Origin: Adiantum capillus-veneris
Taxonomy: Eukaryota > Streptophyta > Polypodiopsida > Polypodiales > Pteridaceae
Assembly: GCA_014529385.2 (NCBI GenBank)
Contig: CM043967.1
Coordinates: 7,282,501-7,346,500 of the forward strand
Length of the DNA stretch: 64,000 bases
Direction: 5' to 3'
In this document: in pieces, positions 48,779-59,576 of the stretch
Layout of the letters: the number at the start of each line of letters is the position of its first letter
How positions within the stretch are numbered: position 1 is the stretch's first letter
Program-made: the position numbers and the translations under genes
Notes under the pieces: generated by a model
The model's database searches: none
Seen by the model: the letters and a program-made list of their open reading frames with translations, nothing else
Told to the model about the DNA's origin: nothing

Positions 48779-49757
48779 TGTTTATTTTTTATTTATGAGA
48801 AAAAGATCCTTCTATTAGTTAATGAAAATTGCCATAGGGCTACAACCACCTCTGCAAGAGAGGGCTACAACAAACATGATGGGGAGACTCTCCCAATGAA
48901 AGAACAACATATATACAATGAGGCTAAATCAAGAGATGGGAGGAGGGAAGAGCCACACAGGTGGACGGTAGTGCCAGCTGAGCACACCGTGGACAATGGT
49001 GTAGAAAGGCCCAGGGCGCTAGAGTCGAAGGAAAGCCTCGCGGCGCTCCCACATGCGGTCGGAGCTGCCCTGTAGTCCCTCAAGTTGTCCTCTGAGAGTA
49101 TGGATCAGCTCTAGCCAAAAGTCACAAACAGTCTCTGCTGGTGGTACAAAGCGAGCCTCAAAAATTCAAAAACAGCGGGGGCACGCCAGATGAACCAAAG
49201 TGTCAGGCCACTGATGAGCGCCCAACACTCCTCTCTCTCACTGCACCACTCCTATGGAGTAAGCTCTGTAGCAGGCTGGAGTGTAGGTCACCTTCCCTTA
49301 TCACTGTCATCTTTCTGGTGGAAGATAGCTCAAACTGAAGTGCCGGCCCATGAGAGTGGACCAAGCTGCTGCCCCCCAAGTGTATTGTCTAGCCATGGAG
49401 AGAGTTGGCATCAGTCGAAGAACTCATAGCAACACCTGCTGGGCAGAGGGACAGTCCCAAAGACAATGACGCTGACTCTCCACCAACTGGTCACAGGTTG
49501 CACATGCAGTCGAGAAACCACTATGCACAAGCCAGCTACCTACTGTTGTAGCTCTGTGTGCAACCACTGAAACAAAGTGACGCGCCTCGGCTGTCTAGAG
49601 TCTCACAGCCTCTGCCAAAATGCTGCCAAGAACTCGACTGTGAGGCCCTCCTCTTGCCAATGACGTGCTGCAGTGGGACGGGCCTCTCTCTTGCAAGTAT
49701 ATGACGTCCAAGCCGAACAGTGTACTGAAAGAAGGGGACTCCTGGATGGTCTCATTA
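48777..49757 (-). mobile_element. LINE, 3' part (C-terminal domain and 3' UTR)
   Basis: The minus strand ends in an A-rich tail (ATAAATAAAAAATAAACAAT) at 48777. Coding fragments include FQYTVRLGRHILARERPV just left of the transposon and a zf-RVT type zinc motif, CATCDQLVESQRHCLWDC (about 49440-49495), typical of plant LINE C-termini. Several stops are present. It is the continuation of the LINE at 59606-64000, separated by the 9.85-kb DNA transposon. Confidence 0.85.
49756..49757. other. TA target duplication (left) of the DNA transposon
   Basis: TA here and at 59604-59605. Removing the element plus one TA restores the LINE reading frame across the junction (GCC ATT AAT GAG), which a 3-bp duplication would not. 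Confidence 0.75.
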
Positions 49758-49784
49758 GGGCCAAAAATGACTCAAAAAGGGCTG
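49758..49784 (+). repeat. Left terminal inverted repeat
   Basis: GGGCCAAAAA, T, then GACTCAAAAAGGG and CTGT at 49758-49784; complement at 59577-59603 with T/C differences at two places. Confidence 0.88.
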
Positions 49785-50123
49785 TGTAAGGAATTGGTTA
49801 AATTACTAATTAGCAGAGCCGTTTGTGGTCAAAACGGCTCCAAATTTGTCCGTTTTGGTCATTTAAAGCATATCTACGCAATCTAAAGCGTATCTAGGTA
49901 CATATCTCTAAATATTCAAAAAGATATCGTTTTCTTCACATTCCTTTGTGGCTCACCTCGAAATTTGTTTTCATTTACTTCACTTGGCTGCAAATAGTTG
50001 TTTCCACTTTTGAATCTCTCTTTTTTCTCTCACCTTTCGTGAGCTTTTTCTCTTCTTCTTTGATGCACCTTGTTCTGCTGCTACGTTATTTTCATTATAC
50101 TTTCTGCTCCTTCATTACTTACA

Positions 50124-52479
50124 ATGACTAATACATCTTCCATTAGTGATAACCGCAAGTTTCACTTGAACATTAAGCTAAGCCAGGAATATGCTACTAC
50201 GAGGAGTGTCTATCAAAGACCAATTACAACTGCAAATGAAGCACAACAACTTCGCAACGAGGGAAAGAAACACATTGATATATGGACAGATGGGAGCTTG
50301 TATCCACCGGATCCTAGCACTGGAAGGTATCCATGTTTTCACACACCTCATGATTTGATGAGATTTGTTGGTGATGGGGTTGATGGCTTACTAGGATATT
50401 GTTCTAGGTTATCTCATTTACACATTGATCATACACATTACATTCAATATCTCAAAACTATTTTGTCTTCAAATGCAACAAGAATTTTAGAACTTGAAAA
50501 CCAAATAGCATCTCTAAAACAAGAAAATCACCAACTTCGGACTTTAAAAGAAACTCCAATAGGATTAAGAGCACGAGTAAAAAGAATGAGAGATGTACTA
50601 AACTTAACAAAAGGTTCTCGACAAAGAAAAAAAAGATTAAAGATTACTAGAGAACATGTGACTAGTCTTTTAGGATTTGATATGTCCAATGATCAAGAAA
50701 GGGTGAGATTTTTGAATGAGGTAATGAACAAAAGTGATTTTCTTAAACTTTTGAAACTTCCTGAAAATCAAACTCAGAAAAAATTGGTATTTCAAAGTTT
50801 ACTGAAAGATATGGGTTTACTTGTCCAACCTTCTCAAATGCAAGAAGCTTGTGACACAGTGGGGGTGAGTAGAAGGGGTTACAGGGCCATCTCTAAAACC
50901 TAGTTTCAGGTTTTAAAGTATTACAAGATTAAAGCTTTTGGGTTGCCTAGGCCTCATAATGTTGGGAAAGTTAGGACTCTATTAAACGAAGAAATACCCG
51001 AACATTTTGGAGAGTACTATCATATAGAAGGAACGATGCCATATGAAAAACAGAAAAAAAAATCTTCTTTTGAGTATAATGTTTTTAATAACATTTGGAT
51101 GAGTATAAAAAATGTTCAATCTGCTATGGTGAGATACTATAATATGCAAGAAGTAGATTGTGAAGGAAAACTTATATTTGTTCTGAAATTGGATGAAGCT
51201 CAAATTCAAAAATGTCAAAAAATGGAAAGAGTATCCATATCCCTTATGAATAGAGCATTGGACTATAGCCAGGGTAAGTTTGATTACCCATACCACAAAA
51301 CTCAATCAGAAATGGAACTTTGGTGGATCGGAGCAGCTCAAATACCAGTATAAAATCACGATACATTGAAATGGCTGTTTTTGAAGACCGATATCCCTTC
51401 TGTTATACAGGACCAAAATGCAGGTGAAAAACTCTGTGTAGATGGCATGGGTGACTTTTTTGTAGAATGGCACTTGAGTACCGACCTAAAAGCATTAAAG
51501 TGCAAGTTTGGTGTATGTGGAGGTGCCAATACCAAGTATCCATGTCTATATTGCATGGCAAGCACTGGAACAAAAGGATGGCTTGCAGAACACGAGGTTG
51601 GAAAAGCACCATCGAGGAATAGTGTTAACGTCATCGACTACCCATCGTCTTCTATGATTTGGGATCCAATTCTAACAATAGATTTAAAAAATGTACATAT
51701 ATGCACAATGCATGTAGAGATTAGAATCTTGGACAAATTGCTTCGACTCCATCTTGACTATGCATATTCTATTAAGCCAACTAAACTTGCAGACGAGTGC
51801 ATAGAAAAATGTGAGGCTTTGCTCTCTCAAATGGGTTTTCATGGTGGTCAAGTGCATCTAAAAAAAGATCCCACTCTTTCAAAAGGAACCGGTGATGTTT
51901 TGCAAGATGTTTCAATGGGTGGAGCAAAAGCCAGAAGATTTTTGAGTAACCATGACAACAAACAAGTTGATGCTATGTGGAACTGCTGGAAGGATCTTTG
52001 TGTTATAACAACCAATGTCAAAAGTAGACCAGATGTAGCCAACAAACGCATGGAAGTGTGGAAGAAGCTCGACAATTTTTTGAAAGTTTTGAGACAACAA
52101 GTTAGCTCTGCTACTTATGCAGATGACTTTAAAAAGACAATAAAGCTTTTAATAACTACTATTACAGATGCTTGGGGAGCAAAAGACATCACATATTACT
52201 TGGTGAGTACTCAATTACTTTCTAAAGTTTGGATAGTATTTTACTTTGCATCCTATTGAGTTCAACTAACTTTTTTTTTACTTTTAGCATATTCTGTACC
52301 TGCATGGACCATATTTTGCAAAACAAGGACCCCTTGCAACATGGAATACTTAGGGAATGGAAAAATCTCACTATCAAGCGAGGACTTCAAATGTACGAGA
52401 AAGGGAGGTGGACAAAGAAGGAGCAATGCACTCAAGGAATTATTCAATTGGTTCTATAAGAGGCAATTACAACGGATGA
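50124..52479 (+). pseudogene. DDE-like transposase of the 9.85-kb element (three in-frame stops)
   Basis: One frame from the ATG at 50124 through 52202, then an 85-bp intron (GTGAGT...TTTTAG) and exon 2 at 52288-52479. Stops: TAG 50901, TAA 51351, TAG 52351. N-terminus: charged, with a Leu-heptad coiled coil (LELENQIASLKQENHQL) then a basic region. Candidate catalytic residues: Asp in FVLKLDEAQ (51192), Asp in HLSTDLKALKC (51483), Glu in GMEKSHYQ (52360). A Cys cluster KCKFGVCGG...YPCLYC follows the second Asp. From memory, D-G..., GGDxKFLL..G..GA.S.YAC.WC and GVEKNNDD motifs occur in a repetitive invertebrate and fungal protein family; the match is by eye only. It is probably the mobility enzyme. 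Confidence 0.6.
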
Positions 52480-52609
52480 GATCAAACAACCATGCTGCTC
52501 AACCACAGATCTGAGATTAATGCTTCACTTTGAAACTTTGTACTGAATCTTTCTAAAGAGATCCAAATTCAAAAAAGATATTTTGGTGCAAAAAATTGTC
52601 AAATTTACA

Positions 52610-54124
52610 TCAGTTTTTGATTTTTTTTTTATCTCCAGGCATGTCACCCCTATATCTCAAAAACTTTCTTCTTTTATAGCCCCCAAGAAGGTTGACATTT
52701 GTCTCCTCAACTGCTGCTGCATAGCTAGAGTAGCAAAGAAAGTATCCTGCTCTTGAGGCATTGAATCCTGCAGCATATCCAAACATTCGAAGTGTTGCTG
52801 CTCTCTCAAGTTGCATAATCTTGTTTGCATTGATTTGAAGGGGAGTGTACCCTAAAAACCGTGACAATATCTTCAGTGCAAACATTGGCAACTCAGGATC
52901 TTCAGAATACTGCATGTGGAAAGCACAAAAGGTGGCACTATCCAATGTAGGCATGTAGTGCATGAGAGAGGAGGCATCCCTTCTTGAAGAGCCCTCTATT
53001 GCTTTCCCTCTTGAGCCTTTAGCTCTCCCAAGAAAATTGTCTTTGTCAAGGAGTTCAATCTGCAATTCATCTTCGGCAATGACTTTTTCTTGAAGGAGAT
53101 TGCATGATCCGGTCATCTCTCTTATGTCAACTTCCTTTCCAATTTTTTTCAGCTTAAAGTCTCTGCCAAAAGATTGGATGCCAAGCTCAACAAGACTCTT
53201 CTCAAAATCCTCATCTTTGAGGGAAGGTTTTTCCTCTTCCACTCTTCTCATGCATAGAGCAAGTGCATCAGGAGCAAGCAAAAAATCTTTATTGGATGTA
53301 TGAAGATCAAGTGCCAAAAACTCCTCTTTTCACTCTTCTTCTGTGTCAATAAAATCTTTGGCCACCTCAGAAGCTTCAAAAATGGTTGCAATACAGTAGT
53401 CCTCCCTCATATTAAGCAAACACTGGATATGATGGAGAGGAATATAATCTTTCCCATTGATAAAGAAGTAGGGAAGGTTTGGAATAGTAAGGGAAGCTTC
53501 AGATACCTCTACCTCATCTGTTGGCTCATCAATGACAGTACTAGCTCTAAATTGAGCAACATCAAAATTTGCACTCTCCTGCTCCTCAGCTGCAACATCA
53601 ACTTCCTCCTCTTCTAGAATTTCACTTTTCTCAAGCTGCAAAACTGTGGAAACATTTTTATTTGTTGCCTCATCTGTATCTTTCACTTCATCAGCTTTGC
53701 CTTGCATGTCAACTTGAAGGAACAAAAAGAAAAGAAAAGCAACTTCTTTTGGAACAAGGTTACAAGGTTTTAAATGTAATTGACAAGAAATGGTAGGTGG
53801 ACAAACAAAGGAAGTCTTCTTAGAAAATCTTCCAAACCTCCTTGTTACTCTGCTCTTCTCAATTGAGTTTGTAGTATATTCGGTTAGATGACAATAAGCC
53901 TTCCCATCTAAAACCAAACACTTGCCTTCAACTGCTTCTTCAAACTCTTTGAATTCTTCTGCCAAGAAGTCTTTCAAATGGTCTAACAAAGCTGCAAGAT
54001 CAAACACAGGGTTGAATATTTCATATGCTGTGGTGTACACCTCCATGTCACCACCATCCATCACAGCCACCAATAGTTTCTCACGTGGACTCTCCTCCAA
54101 AATCTCCTCCCGGCCTTCAATCAT
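52610..54124 (-). pseudogene. Acidic protein of unknown function in the DNA transposon
   Basis: The minus-strand frame from ATG 54124 (MIEGREEILEE) continues to 52610, with one in-frame TGA at 53330-53332. The first half contains a possible intron: a pyrimidine tract ending TTGTTCCTTCAAG lies near 53715. The middle is highly acidic (EILEEEEVDVAAEEQ). The C-terminal 230 residues look folded, with DSATFCAFHMQYSEDPELPMFALKILSRFLG and AATLRMFGYAAGFNASRAGYFLC, and end in a basic patch (KRRKFLRYRGDMPGDKKK). I do not recognise the family. Divergent from the H3-like gene across a shared ~1.3-kb intergenic region, so the two may be co-regulated. Confidence 0.6.
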
Positions 54125-54206
54125 GGTAGAGGAAAAGTCGACAGGTGAAGCTAGGTACAAGGTATGGAAATACGCCCAACGTTAATGTACAAGTGCCAAT
54201 GACAAA

Positions 54207-54476
54207 CCCGAACCACGCGATACGCGCTGAACCCAAGCTTTGGAACTTGCTCCCTACGCGTCGTGCGGGACAAAACCACAGCAAAATGAACAACCCCGGA
54301 CCACGCGATACGCGCTGGACCCAGGCTTTGGAAGTGCCTCCCTGCGCGTCGTGCGGGACAAAGCCACACCAAACCGTAAAACAACACCGAACAACGCGAT
54401 AGGCGCTGGACCTTGCCTTTGGAATTGCTTCCCTACGCGTCGTACAAGACAAAGCCACAACAAAGAAAACAAGAAG
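54207..54476. repeat. Three ~88-bp tandem repeats with CGCGATA motifs
   Basis: Each unit has ACCACGCGATACGCGCTG (third copy CAACGCGATAGGCGCTG), CTTTGGAA, then CTACGCGTCGTGCGGGACAA or a variant. Unit starts are near 54211, 54299 and 54391. Confidence 0.9.
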
Positions 54477-55400
54477 CGATAGGGGCCACCGATGTGCAAT
54501 TTGCAAAGGATGAGATCGTGTGAGGCGAAAGGATTACACAAAAATGGATAATATCTCGCGTCGTATGCGACAAGTGAACGTGCAACATTCTTAAAATTCA
54601 AGACCAAGCTTTATATAACATCCGAAATATGACCGTTAGTGACACGTGTCAGCCATGCACACATGCCACGTGGCTTGCACACAACGGTCGTCGTACGGAC
54701 TGTCTTATGTATATAAACCCTTGTCACGTGCTCATTTTGTGCTTTCTCCCATACTCGACATTCGCGTCGTGTCGTCCTCAACTACCCGCACTTCGAGTCA
54801 TCTGTCCACTAAGCCAAGCCAAGTTTCTTCTCAAACGACGCGACCGGAAGTGTTGGGCATGTGGGCGCACCTCCTACCACTTCCCACTCTTAGCATCCCT
54901 TACGACGCGATAGGCGCAAGCTGCAGAGTCTCGGTGAACCTCTCATCATGTCGTACGGGGTTGCTGCTCGGCTAATTAAACGTTTTCACAACTCGCATAC
55001 CCTCGCTCTATACCATGTCCTAAGGTGTTTGTGTGCCCTCTATCGCATTGTGAAAGTCTTTTTTTTTGGAATACTCATGGCTTCCCATACGACGCGATAG
55101 GCGTATGTTGCAACGGTCAGGTGAGGCTCTCATCGCGTCGTGCGGGGAATCTGCTCGGCTTAAAGATTTCACACCTCGCATACGACGCAATACGGTGATG
55201 TTCTAAGGTGTGGTTGCGCCCTCTATCGCGCCGTACAGGGCGTTTTGTGAAAAAAAAATTGGATGTTCCGGTGATCACATACGACGCGATACGGACCTAT
55301 TCCACAGCCTGGGTCACCCTTCTATCGCATCGTGTTGTCACCCTTCTCCTCACACACAGCGCGATAGAAACACCTTGAAGGTTGTGGCTTACGCGTCTGT
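54476..55400. promoter_or_regulatory. Dispersed CGACGCGATA / TATCGCGTCG sites between divergent genes
   Basis: At least ten further sites in both orientations, for example TACGACGCGATAGGCG at about 54900 and 55087, TACGACGCGATACGG at about 55279, CTATCGCGCCGTACAGG at about 55222, CATCGCGTCGTGCGGGG near 55130 and GCGCGATAGAAAC near 55361. The region also has three ACGT-core boxes (ACACGTGT about 54639, CCACGTGG about 54667, TCACGTGC about 54724) and a TATATAAA box near 54710. A bidirectional promoter is likely; binding sites for an element-encoded protein or a replication origin are possible. Confidence 0.55.
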
Positions 55401-55424
55401 TGCGTGGTGTGTTCTTTTACCCAA

Positions 55425-57702
55425 ATGGCAAGGATTAAGCAAACTGCAAGGAAGGTCTACCAAGCCCCAACTGATCCAGAAATAGGTGATGCTGAGAAAG
55501 ATGCAGAGAAAGCACCCCCTCCACTACCTCGTCAGAGGCCCAATGCCAGAAAAAGATTGAATTATCAGGTGAAGTCCCTAAGAGAAATAAGAAAAGCACA
55601 AAAGTCTACTTGTCTACTGATTCCAAAGCTCTCTTTCATGAGAGTTGTCAAGGAGATATCTGATAGACTTGTAAGCATGATGAATATCAAAACTTTTGTC
55701 TCAGTAAGGTGGAAATCTCAAGCTGTAATGTGCCTTCAGGAAGCTGCTGAGGATTTTCTCATAGACTTTATGAATGATAGCTACATTGCAGCTGCATTTG
55801 CTCACAGGGTCACACTTATGAGCAAAGATTTTGTGCTTGTGTCAAGGCTAAGGTACAAGTTTGATAAGGCTCTTGAGCTCATTCCTAGTGAGGATCTTAG
55901 AGCCTTCCAAATTTTAAACATCCCTCCTTCCAGGCAGCAGAAAGATTATGGGGTTGTCATTGAGGATGTTACACATGAGTACGAGACAAGAAAGTCCCAG
56001 GATATTAAAGCAGGAAAGGAAGTTGAGAGGGAGCAAGACATGATATATGAGGATGCTATCCTTAAAGAGCAAGCTGAAATTTTTAGAGCATCCAACTCTC
56101 TTCTTTATGGAAAAGTCACAAGCCAAATGGTGGTGGATGTCTCCTTGTTTGGAGATACTGAGGCATATTTGGACATATTCCCTCAAGACACAAGTATGCT
56201 TGTAAATCCCAACATTGAGCTTGGTGACACTGTGCTCTATATCTGTCTCAGGTGTGTTGCTTTGCTAATTATTAGTGCATGTGCATGGCAGACAGGCACA
56301 AGGGGCTCATTGGGGCTTGTGTTTCCTTTTCCAGGTGTCTTATGAGGGATCTTCCAGAGGCTCTAGATATGCAAATTTCCATACTTGACCCTCTAGTGAC
56401 ACAGTGCCTTTTCAACAAGCAAGGAACCCTTTCAAGTTTTTTTGATGATTTTAACATGCTGACCTGCAATTACATATTATACCCCTATGTTGAAGGGTAA
56501 TTCTTAACTCCTTACATGTTATTTTTAACATTTTGTGGTATTCTTAGCTAATTGTTTTTTATTTTGTAGAGGACATTGGAGTCTTATTATCTTCAATCTT
56601 TTGGAGAAAGATATTATATTTATGAATTCATTGTCAAGTATCCATGGGAAAAGTAAACTGTAAGTATGAAGCATAATCTATGCTTGATGATGGCCCATTG
56701 TTTTCTATTAGTAGCTTTTTGATTCAATGTCTTCTTGCAGTGCTGCCAAACTTATTGTTGGTCACCTGAGTACCACAAATAAGGATTACAATATAGAAGC
56801 TTTCAAGTACTACAATCAAAAAGTGCCTTTACAGACAGCCTCAACATCTTGTGGATGGAGGGTGCTTGCAAATGCATGGAGATATCTTGAGTCAAGGTGC
56901 CGGATGACTACACTCACTGTAAGTGTGGTTCATGTATTTATTTTGATGTTTTATGTATGTATGTCATGTCCTTTAGTTCCTTTTTCTATTTTTTTCAATT
57001 GCATGACTATCCAGAGTCTTGGGTCACGTGGGTGAGAGAGAAGGCTGTTTCTATGGTTTTGGAAAGATCAATAAATCCAAATGATCCAGATTCTCCTTTG
57101 CCACCAAAGAAAGGTAGAGCCACCAAAGGTTTGGATGCAAAGAAAATGGATCAAAAGAAGAAAAGTCTTGCAAAGATCTATACAAAGAAAAAGGATCACA
57201 AGAAGAGTCCTGCCAAGGGGAAGAGTCCCAAGAAGAAGATCCCTGCCAAGGAGAAGAGTCCTACCAAAAAGAAGATCCCTGCCAAGGGGAAGAGTCCCAC
57301 TAAGAAGACTACCAAGGGAAAGAGTCCCACTAAGAGCCCTGCAGAAAAAAGAGCAGATACAAAGGGACATCCATTCCACTCACCATTGAAATTTAAGGTT
57401 CAAAAGCGTCGTACACTTAAGAACATAAGGGGGAGGCACCTAGCTCACCTTTCAAGCTACCATTCATGTTGTCAAAGAAAGCTGCCAAATCACCCAAGCC
57501 AGCCAGTCCTAAGGAGCCCAAAGCACCAACCCCTGCCAAGTCACCCGTGCCAAGCCCTAAGGGGTCCAAAGCACCAACCCCTGCCAAGTCACCACCACCA
57601 CCCACTCCTGAACTTTCACCCCCTTCTGAACACAAAAGGAAAAGGGTCTATGAGGATGCAGAATCCTCTCAGGCAAAAAGAAAAGTGGAATTTCATGATT
57701 GA
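55425..57702 (+). CDS. Histone H3-like / Ulp1-like protease / SPKK-tail fusion protein
   Basis: Exons join(55425..56251,56335..56496,56570..56659,56741..56918,57017..57702). All junctions are GT-AG and keep frame. Residues 2-10 read ARIKQTARK, the H3 tail with Lys4 and Lys9 kept, Thr3 to Ile and Ser10 to Val. Residues ~51-146 match the H3 histone fold: LREIRKAQKSTCLLIPKL, FMRVVKEI, SQAVMCLQEAAEDFL, HRVTLMSKDF. Loop 1 is about 8 residues longer than in H3. Residues ~147-230 are a charged linker. A C48 (Ulp1/SENP-like) protease follows: GHWSLIIFN with His332, MNSLSS with Asn349 where Asp is usual, PLQTASTSCGW with Gln391 and Cys397. The last exon is Lys/Ser/Pro-rich with many SPTKK/SPAK repeats like H1 tails, KRKR signals and one apparent frameshift near 57425. 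Expected location is nucleus. Confidence 0.8.
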
Positions 57703-57913
57703 ATAGTCCACAAAAGCTATGTACACTTTTGTTCATTTTGTCCATATGAACATATATATATACGCTTTGGTGATTCATAATTTTGTACTTCAAAGACTTA
57801 ATACCAATTTTCGATTCTTAAATGTGTATCATGATGTCATGTAAGTTTAAAACAACTAAATAGAGAAAAGATAAATATATTTGCAAAATGATTACAATAT
57901 TGAACTTGTTTTT
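57703..57913. other. Convergent 3' region between the H3-like gene and the minus-strand gene
   Basis: AT-rich; likely shared polyadenylation region. No gene. Confidence 0.5.
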
Positions 57914-59171
57914 TCAAGTCCTTGCAAGTGGCTCAAATACAACTCTTTTTGGAGGAAGGCATGTGATGCAAGAGGTTGAATTCTCCATCCTTGTGCTCAC
58001 CAAAATTTCATCCACTTTGAATCTATACTCGGGAGATGTTTCATCAAGAAACTCAAGAGATTCTCTAACATCATTTAGTCTCCAATTTGTTGTTACTATC
58101 AAGCTTCTATACTCGGTGTGTGGATGGACTGTGACCTTTAGTTCAAACTCTGGACAATTTTCCTCAGAGTCAAGAGGAACCCAGCTACCTAATTTGCTTC
58201 TCCATCTCCTATAGTCGTAGCCCAGAACTAATGATTGACGACATAGTTGATATGAGATAGACATAGAATTTGGGCTTACTCTACAACTAATATTGTCACC
58301 AATATGGAAAGTTTCTTTGGTGCTCCATCCTTCTCCAAGAACATTATCTAGTTCAGTCATAGAAAGTCTTCTATTAAGCCACATCGTCTTTGTCCTCTGC
58401 AAATCTATTGTTTTGAAACATGCCACAAAGACATGTATAGGCAAGAACCATTGAACTTTAATCCTTCTTGATATCCTGCCCGGAGACATAGCTTTAAGGA
58501 TGTCTTCTTTGATCTTGTATTTGAAGCTTGATATAGTACATGCATCAGGAGCTTCCCAATCAAGTGAACTTATGGTGGGAACGGGTAACTGATGTAGTTC
58601 TCCATATGCACCTTCTCGTGATGGAACTTTGTATTCTGCAAAATAGACAAACAAATCCATTGTTTTGTAAAAGGAAGGTGGCTTGTCAGCATACATAACA
58701 TATGCAATCCCTTTATGCATTGCTTTGAACGTCCCACTCAGACTCTCCACAGGCTGCCATTCCACAGCTGTTGAAGGAAATATATCTGGAATGGAATCAA
58801 AAAATGAGAAAAACAATGGGATAATAAAAAAAATTCACTGTATCAAATAGTTTTTTTTTGTACTTACAGTAAGAATGCAGTGTGGGATGTTCTTCCCAGT
58901 CTAACACCATATCCTTGGCCATGTGCACATGTTGAACCTTAGCTAGCCAGCCATTGTTGGTCACTTTGAAAGCAAGAACACGACCTTTCCAATGGTTTTT
59001 TACTTTATCGCGTTTAGTTCTCTTCACTCTGTGTACTCCTTTGCATGCAGGAAGCATTGTTACCTAGTCATTCACACGAAAAGATATGGACTTCCAAAGA
59101 CCATCCTCTCTAACGTTATGAAAGTCACAAGAAGTTATGTTATGTGAAGGGCGACGTGCAAAAGACGCCAT
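57914..59171 (-). pseudogene. Possible BAH-like protein (copy 2, in the DNA transposon)
   Basis: Exons complement(join(57914..58785,58868..59171)); donor GTAAGT, acceptor ATTCCAG, phase 1 intron at the same place as in the gene at 99-1541. 391 codons with one in-frame TAG at codon 36 (59064-59066), where copy 1 has Trp; initiation at the ATG at 59054 would bypass it. The domain shows HWKGRVLAFKV, KVQHVHM and, across the intron, YIFPSTAVEWQPVESLSG, again BAH-like in order. The C-terminal half contains a conserved TKTMW/TKTMF motif and GWSTKE/GWYVKE shared with copy 1. Possible role: chromatin binding for the element; unproven. Confidence 0.6.
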
Positions 59172-59576
59172 GGAAACTCAGAGATTAGAGAAGAAAGAAA
59201 CTATAGACGGAAAGACTTAAAACCTCTCACAAACTAGAGAGCGAGAAAGGTATACGTTTGAAAAAAGTAGGTGATCTGTCATTGATGCTCTTGTTTTGAG
59301 AGCCTTTTGACATAGATTTTGTATCTTTTGATAACGCTTTTGTGAAATATAAAATAGAATAAAAGACGAGACTTCATTGCTTTGAGCCGCAAATTTAATG
59401 AGCTCTCTCACCGAAAGCACCTAAATATAGCAGTTTCAACCTTGTGATCAAGACATTTAGCGGTTCTCCGTCAAAATAGGACCACCAAAACCCACAATAG
59501 AGGAGACAAGAGTGCCATACTTTTGTATACGTGTCAAATAACTATTGGACTATTCCTTAATCCTTAGATTAAAAAA
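59172..59576. other. Right subterminal region of the DNA transposon
   Basis: No gene. It carries the promoter of the minus-strand gene and leads into the terminal inverted repeat. Confidence 0.5.

Noticed and set aside
55425-56251. A processed host histone H3 pseudogene
   Set aside because: It has introns, a long loop 1, a fused protease and a distinct tail, and lies inside transposon ends; a retrocopy would have none of these.
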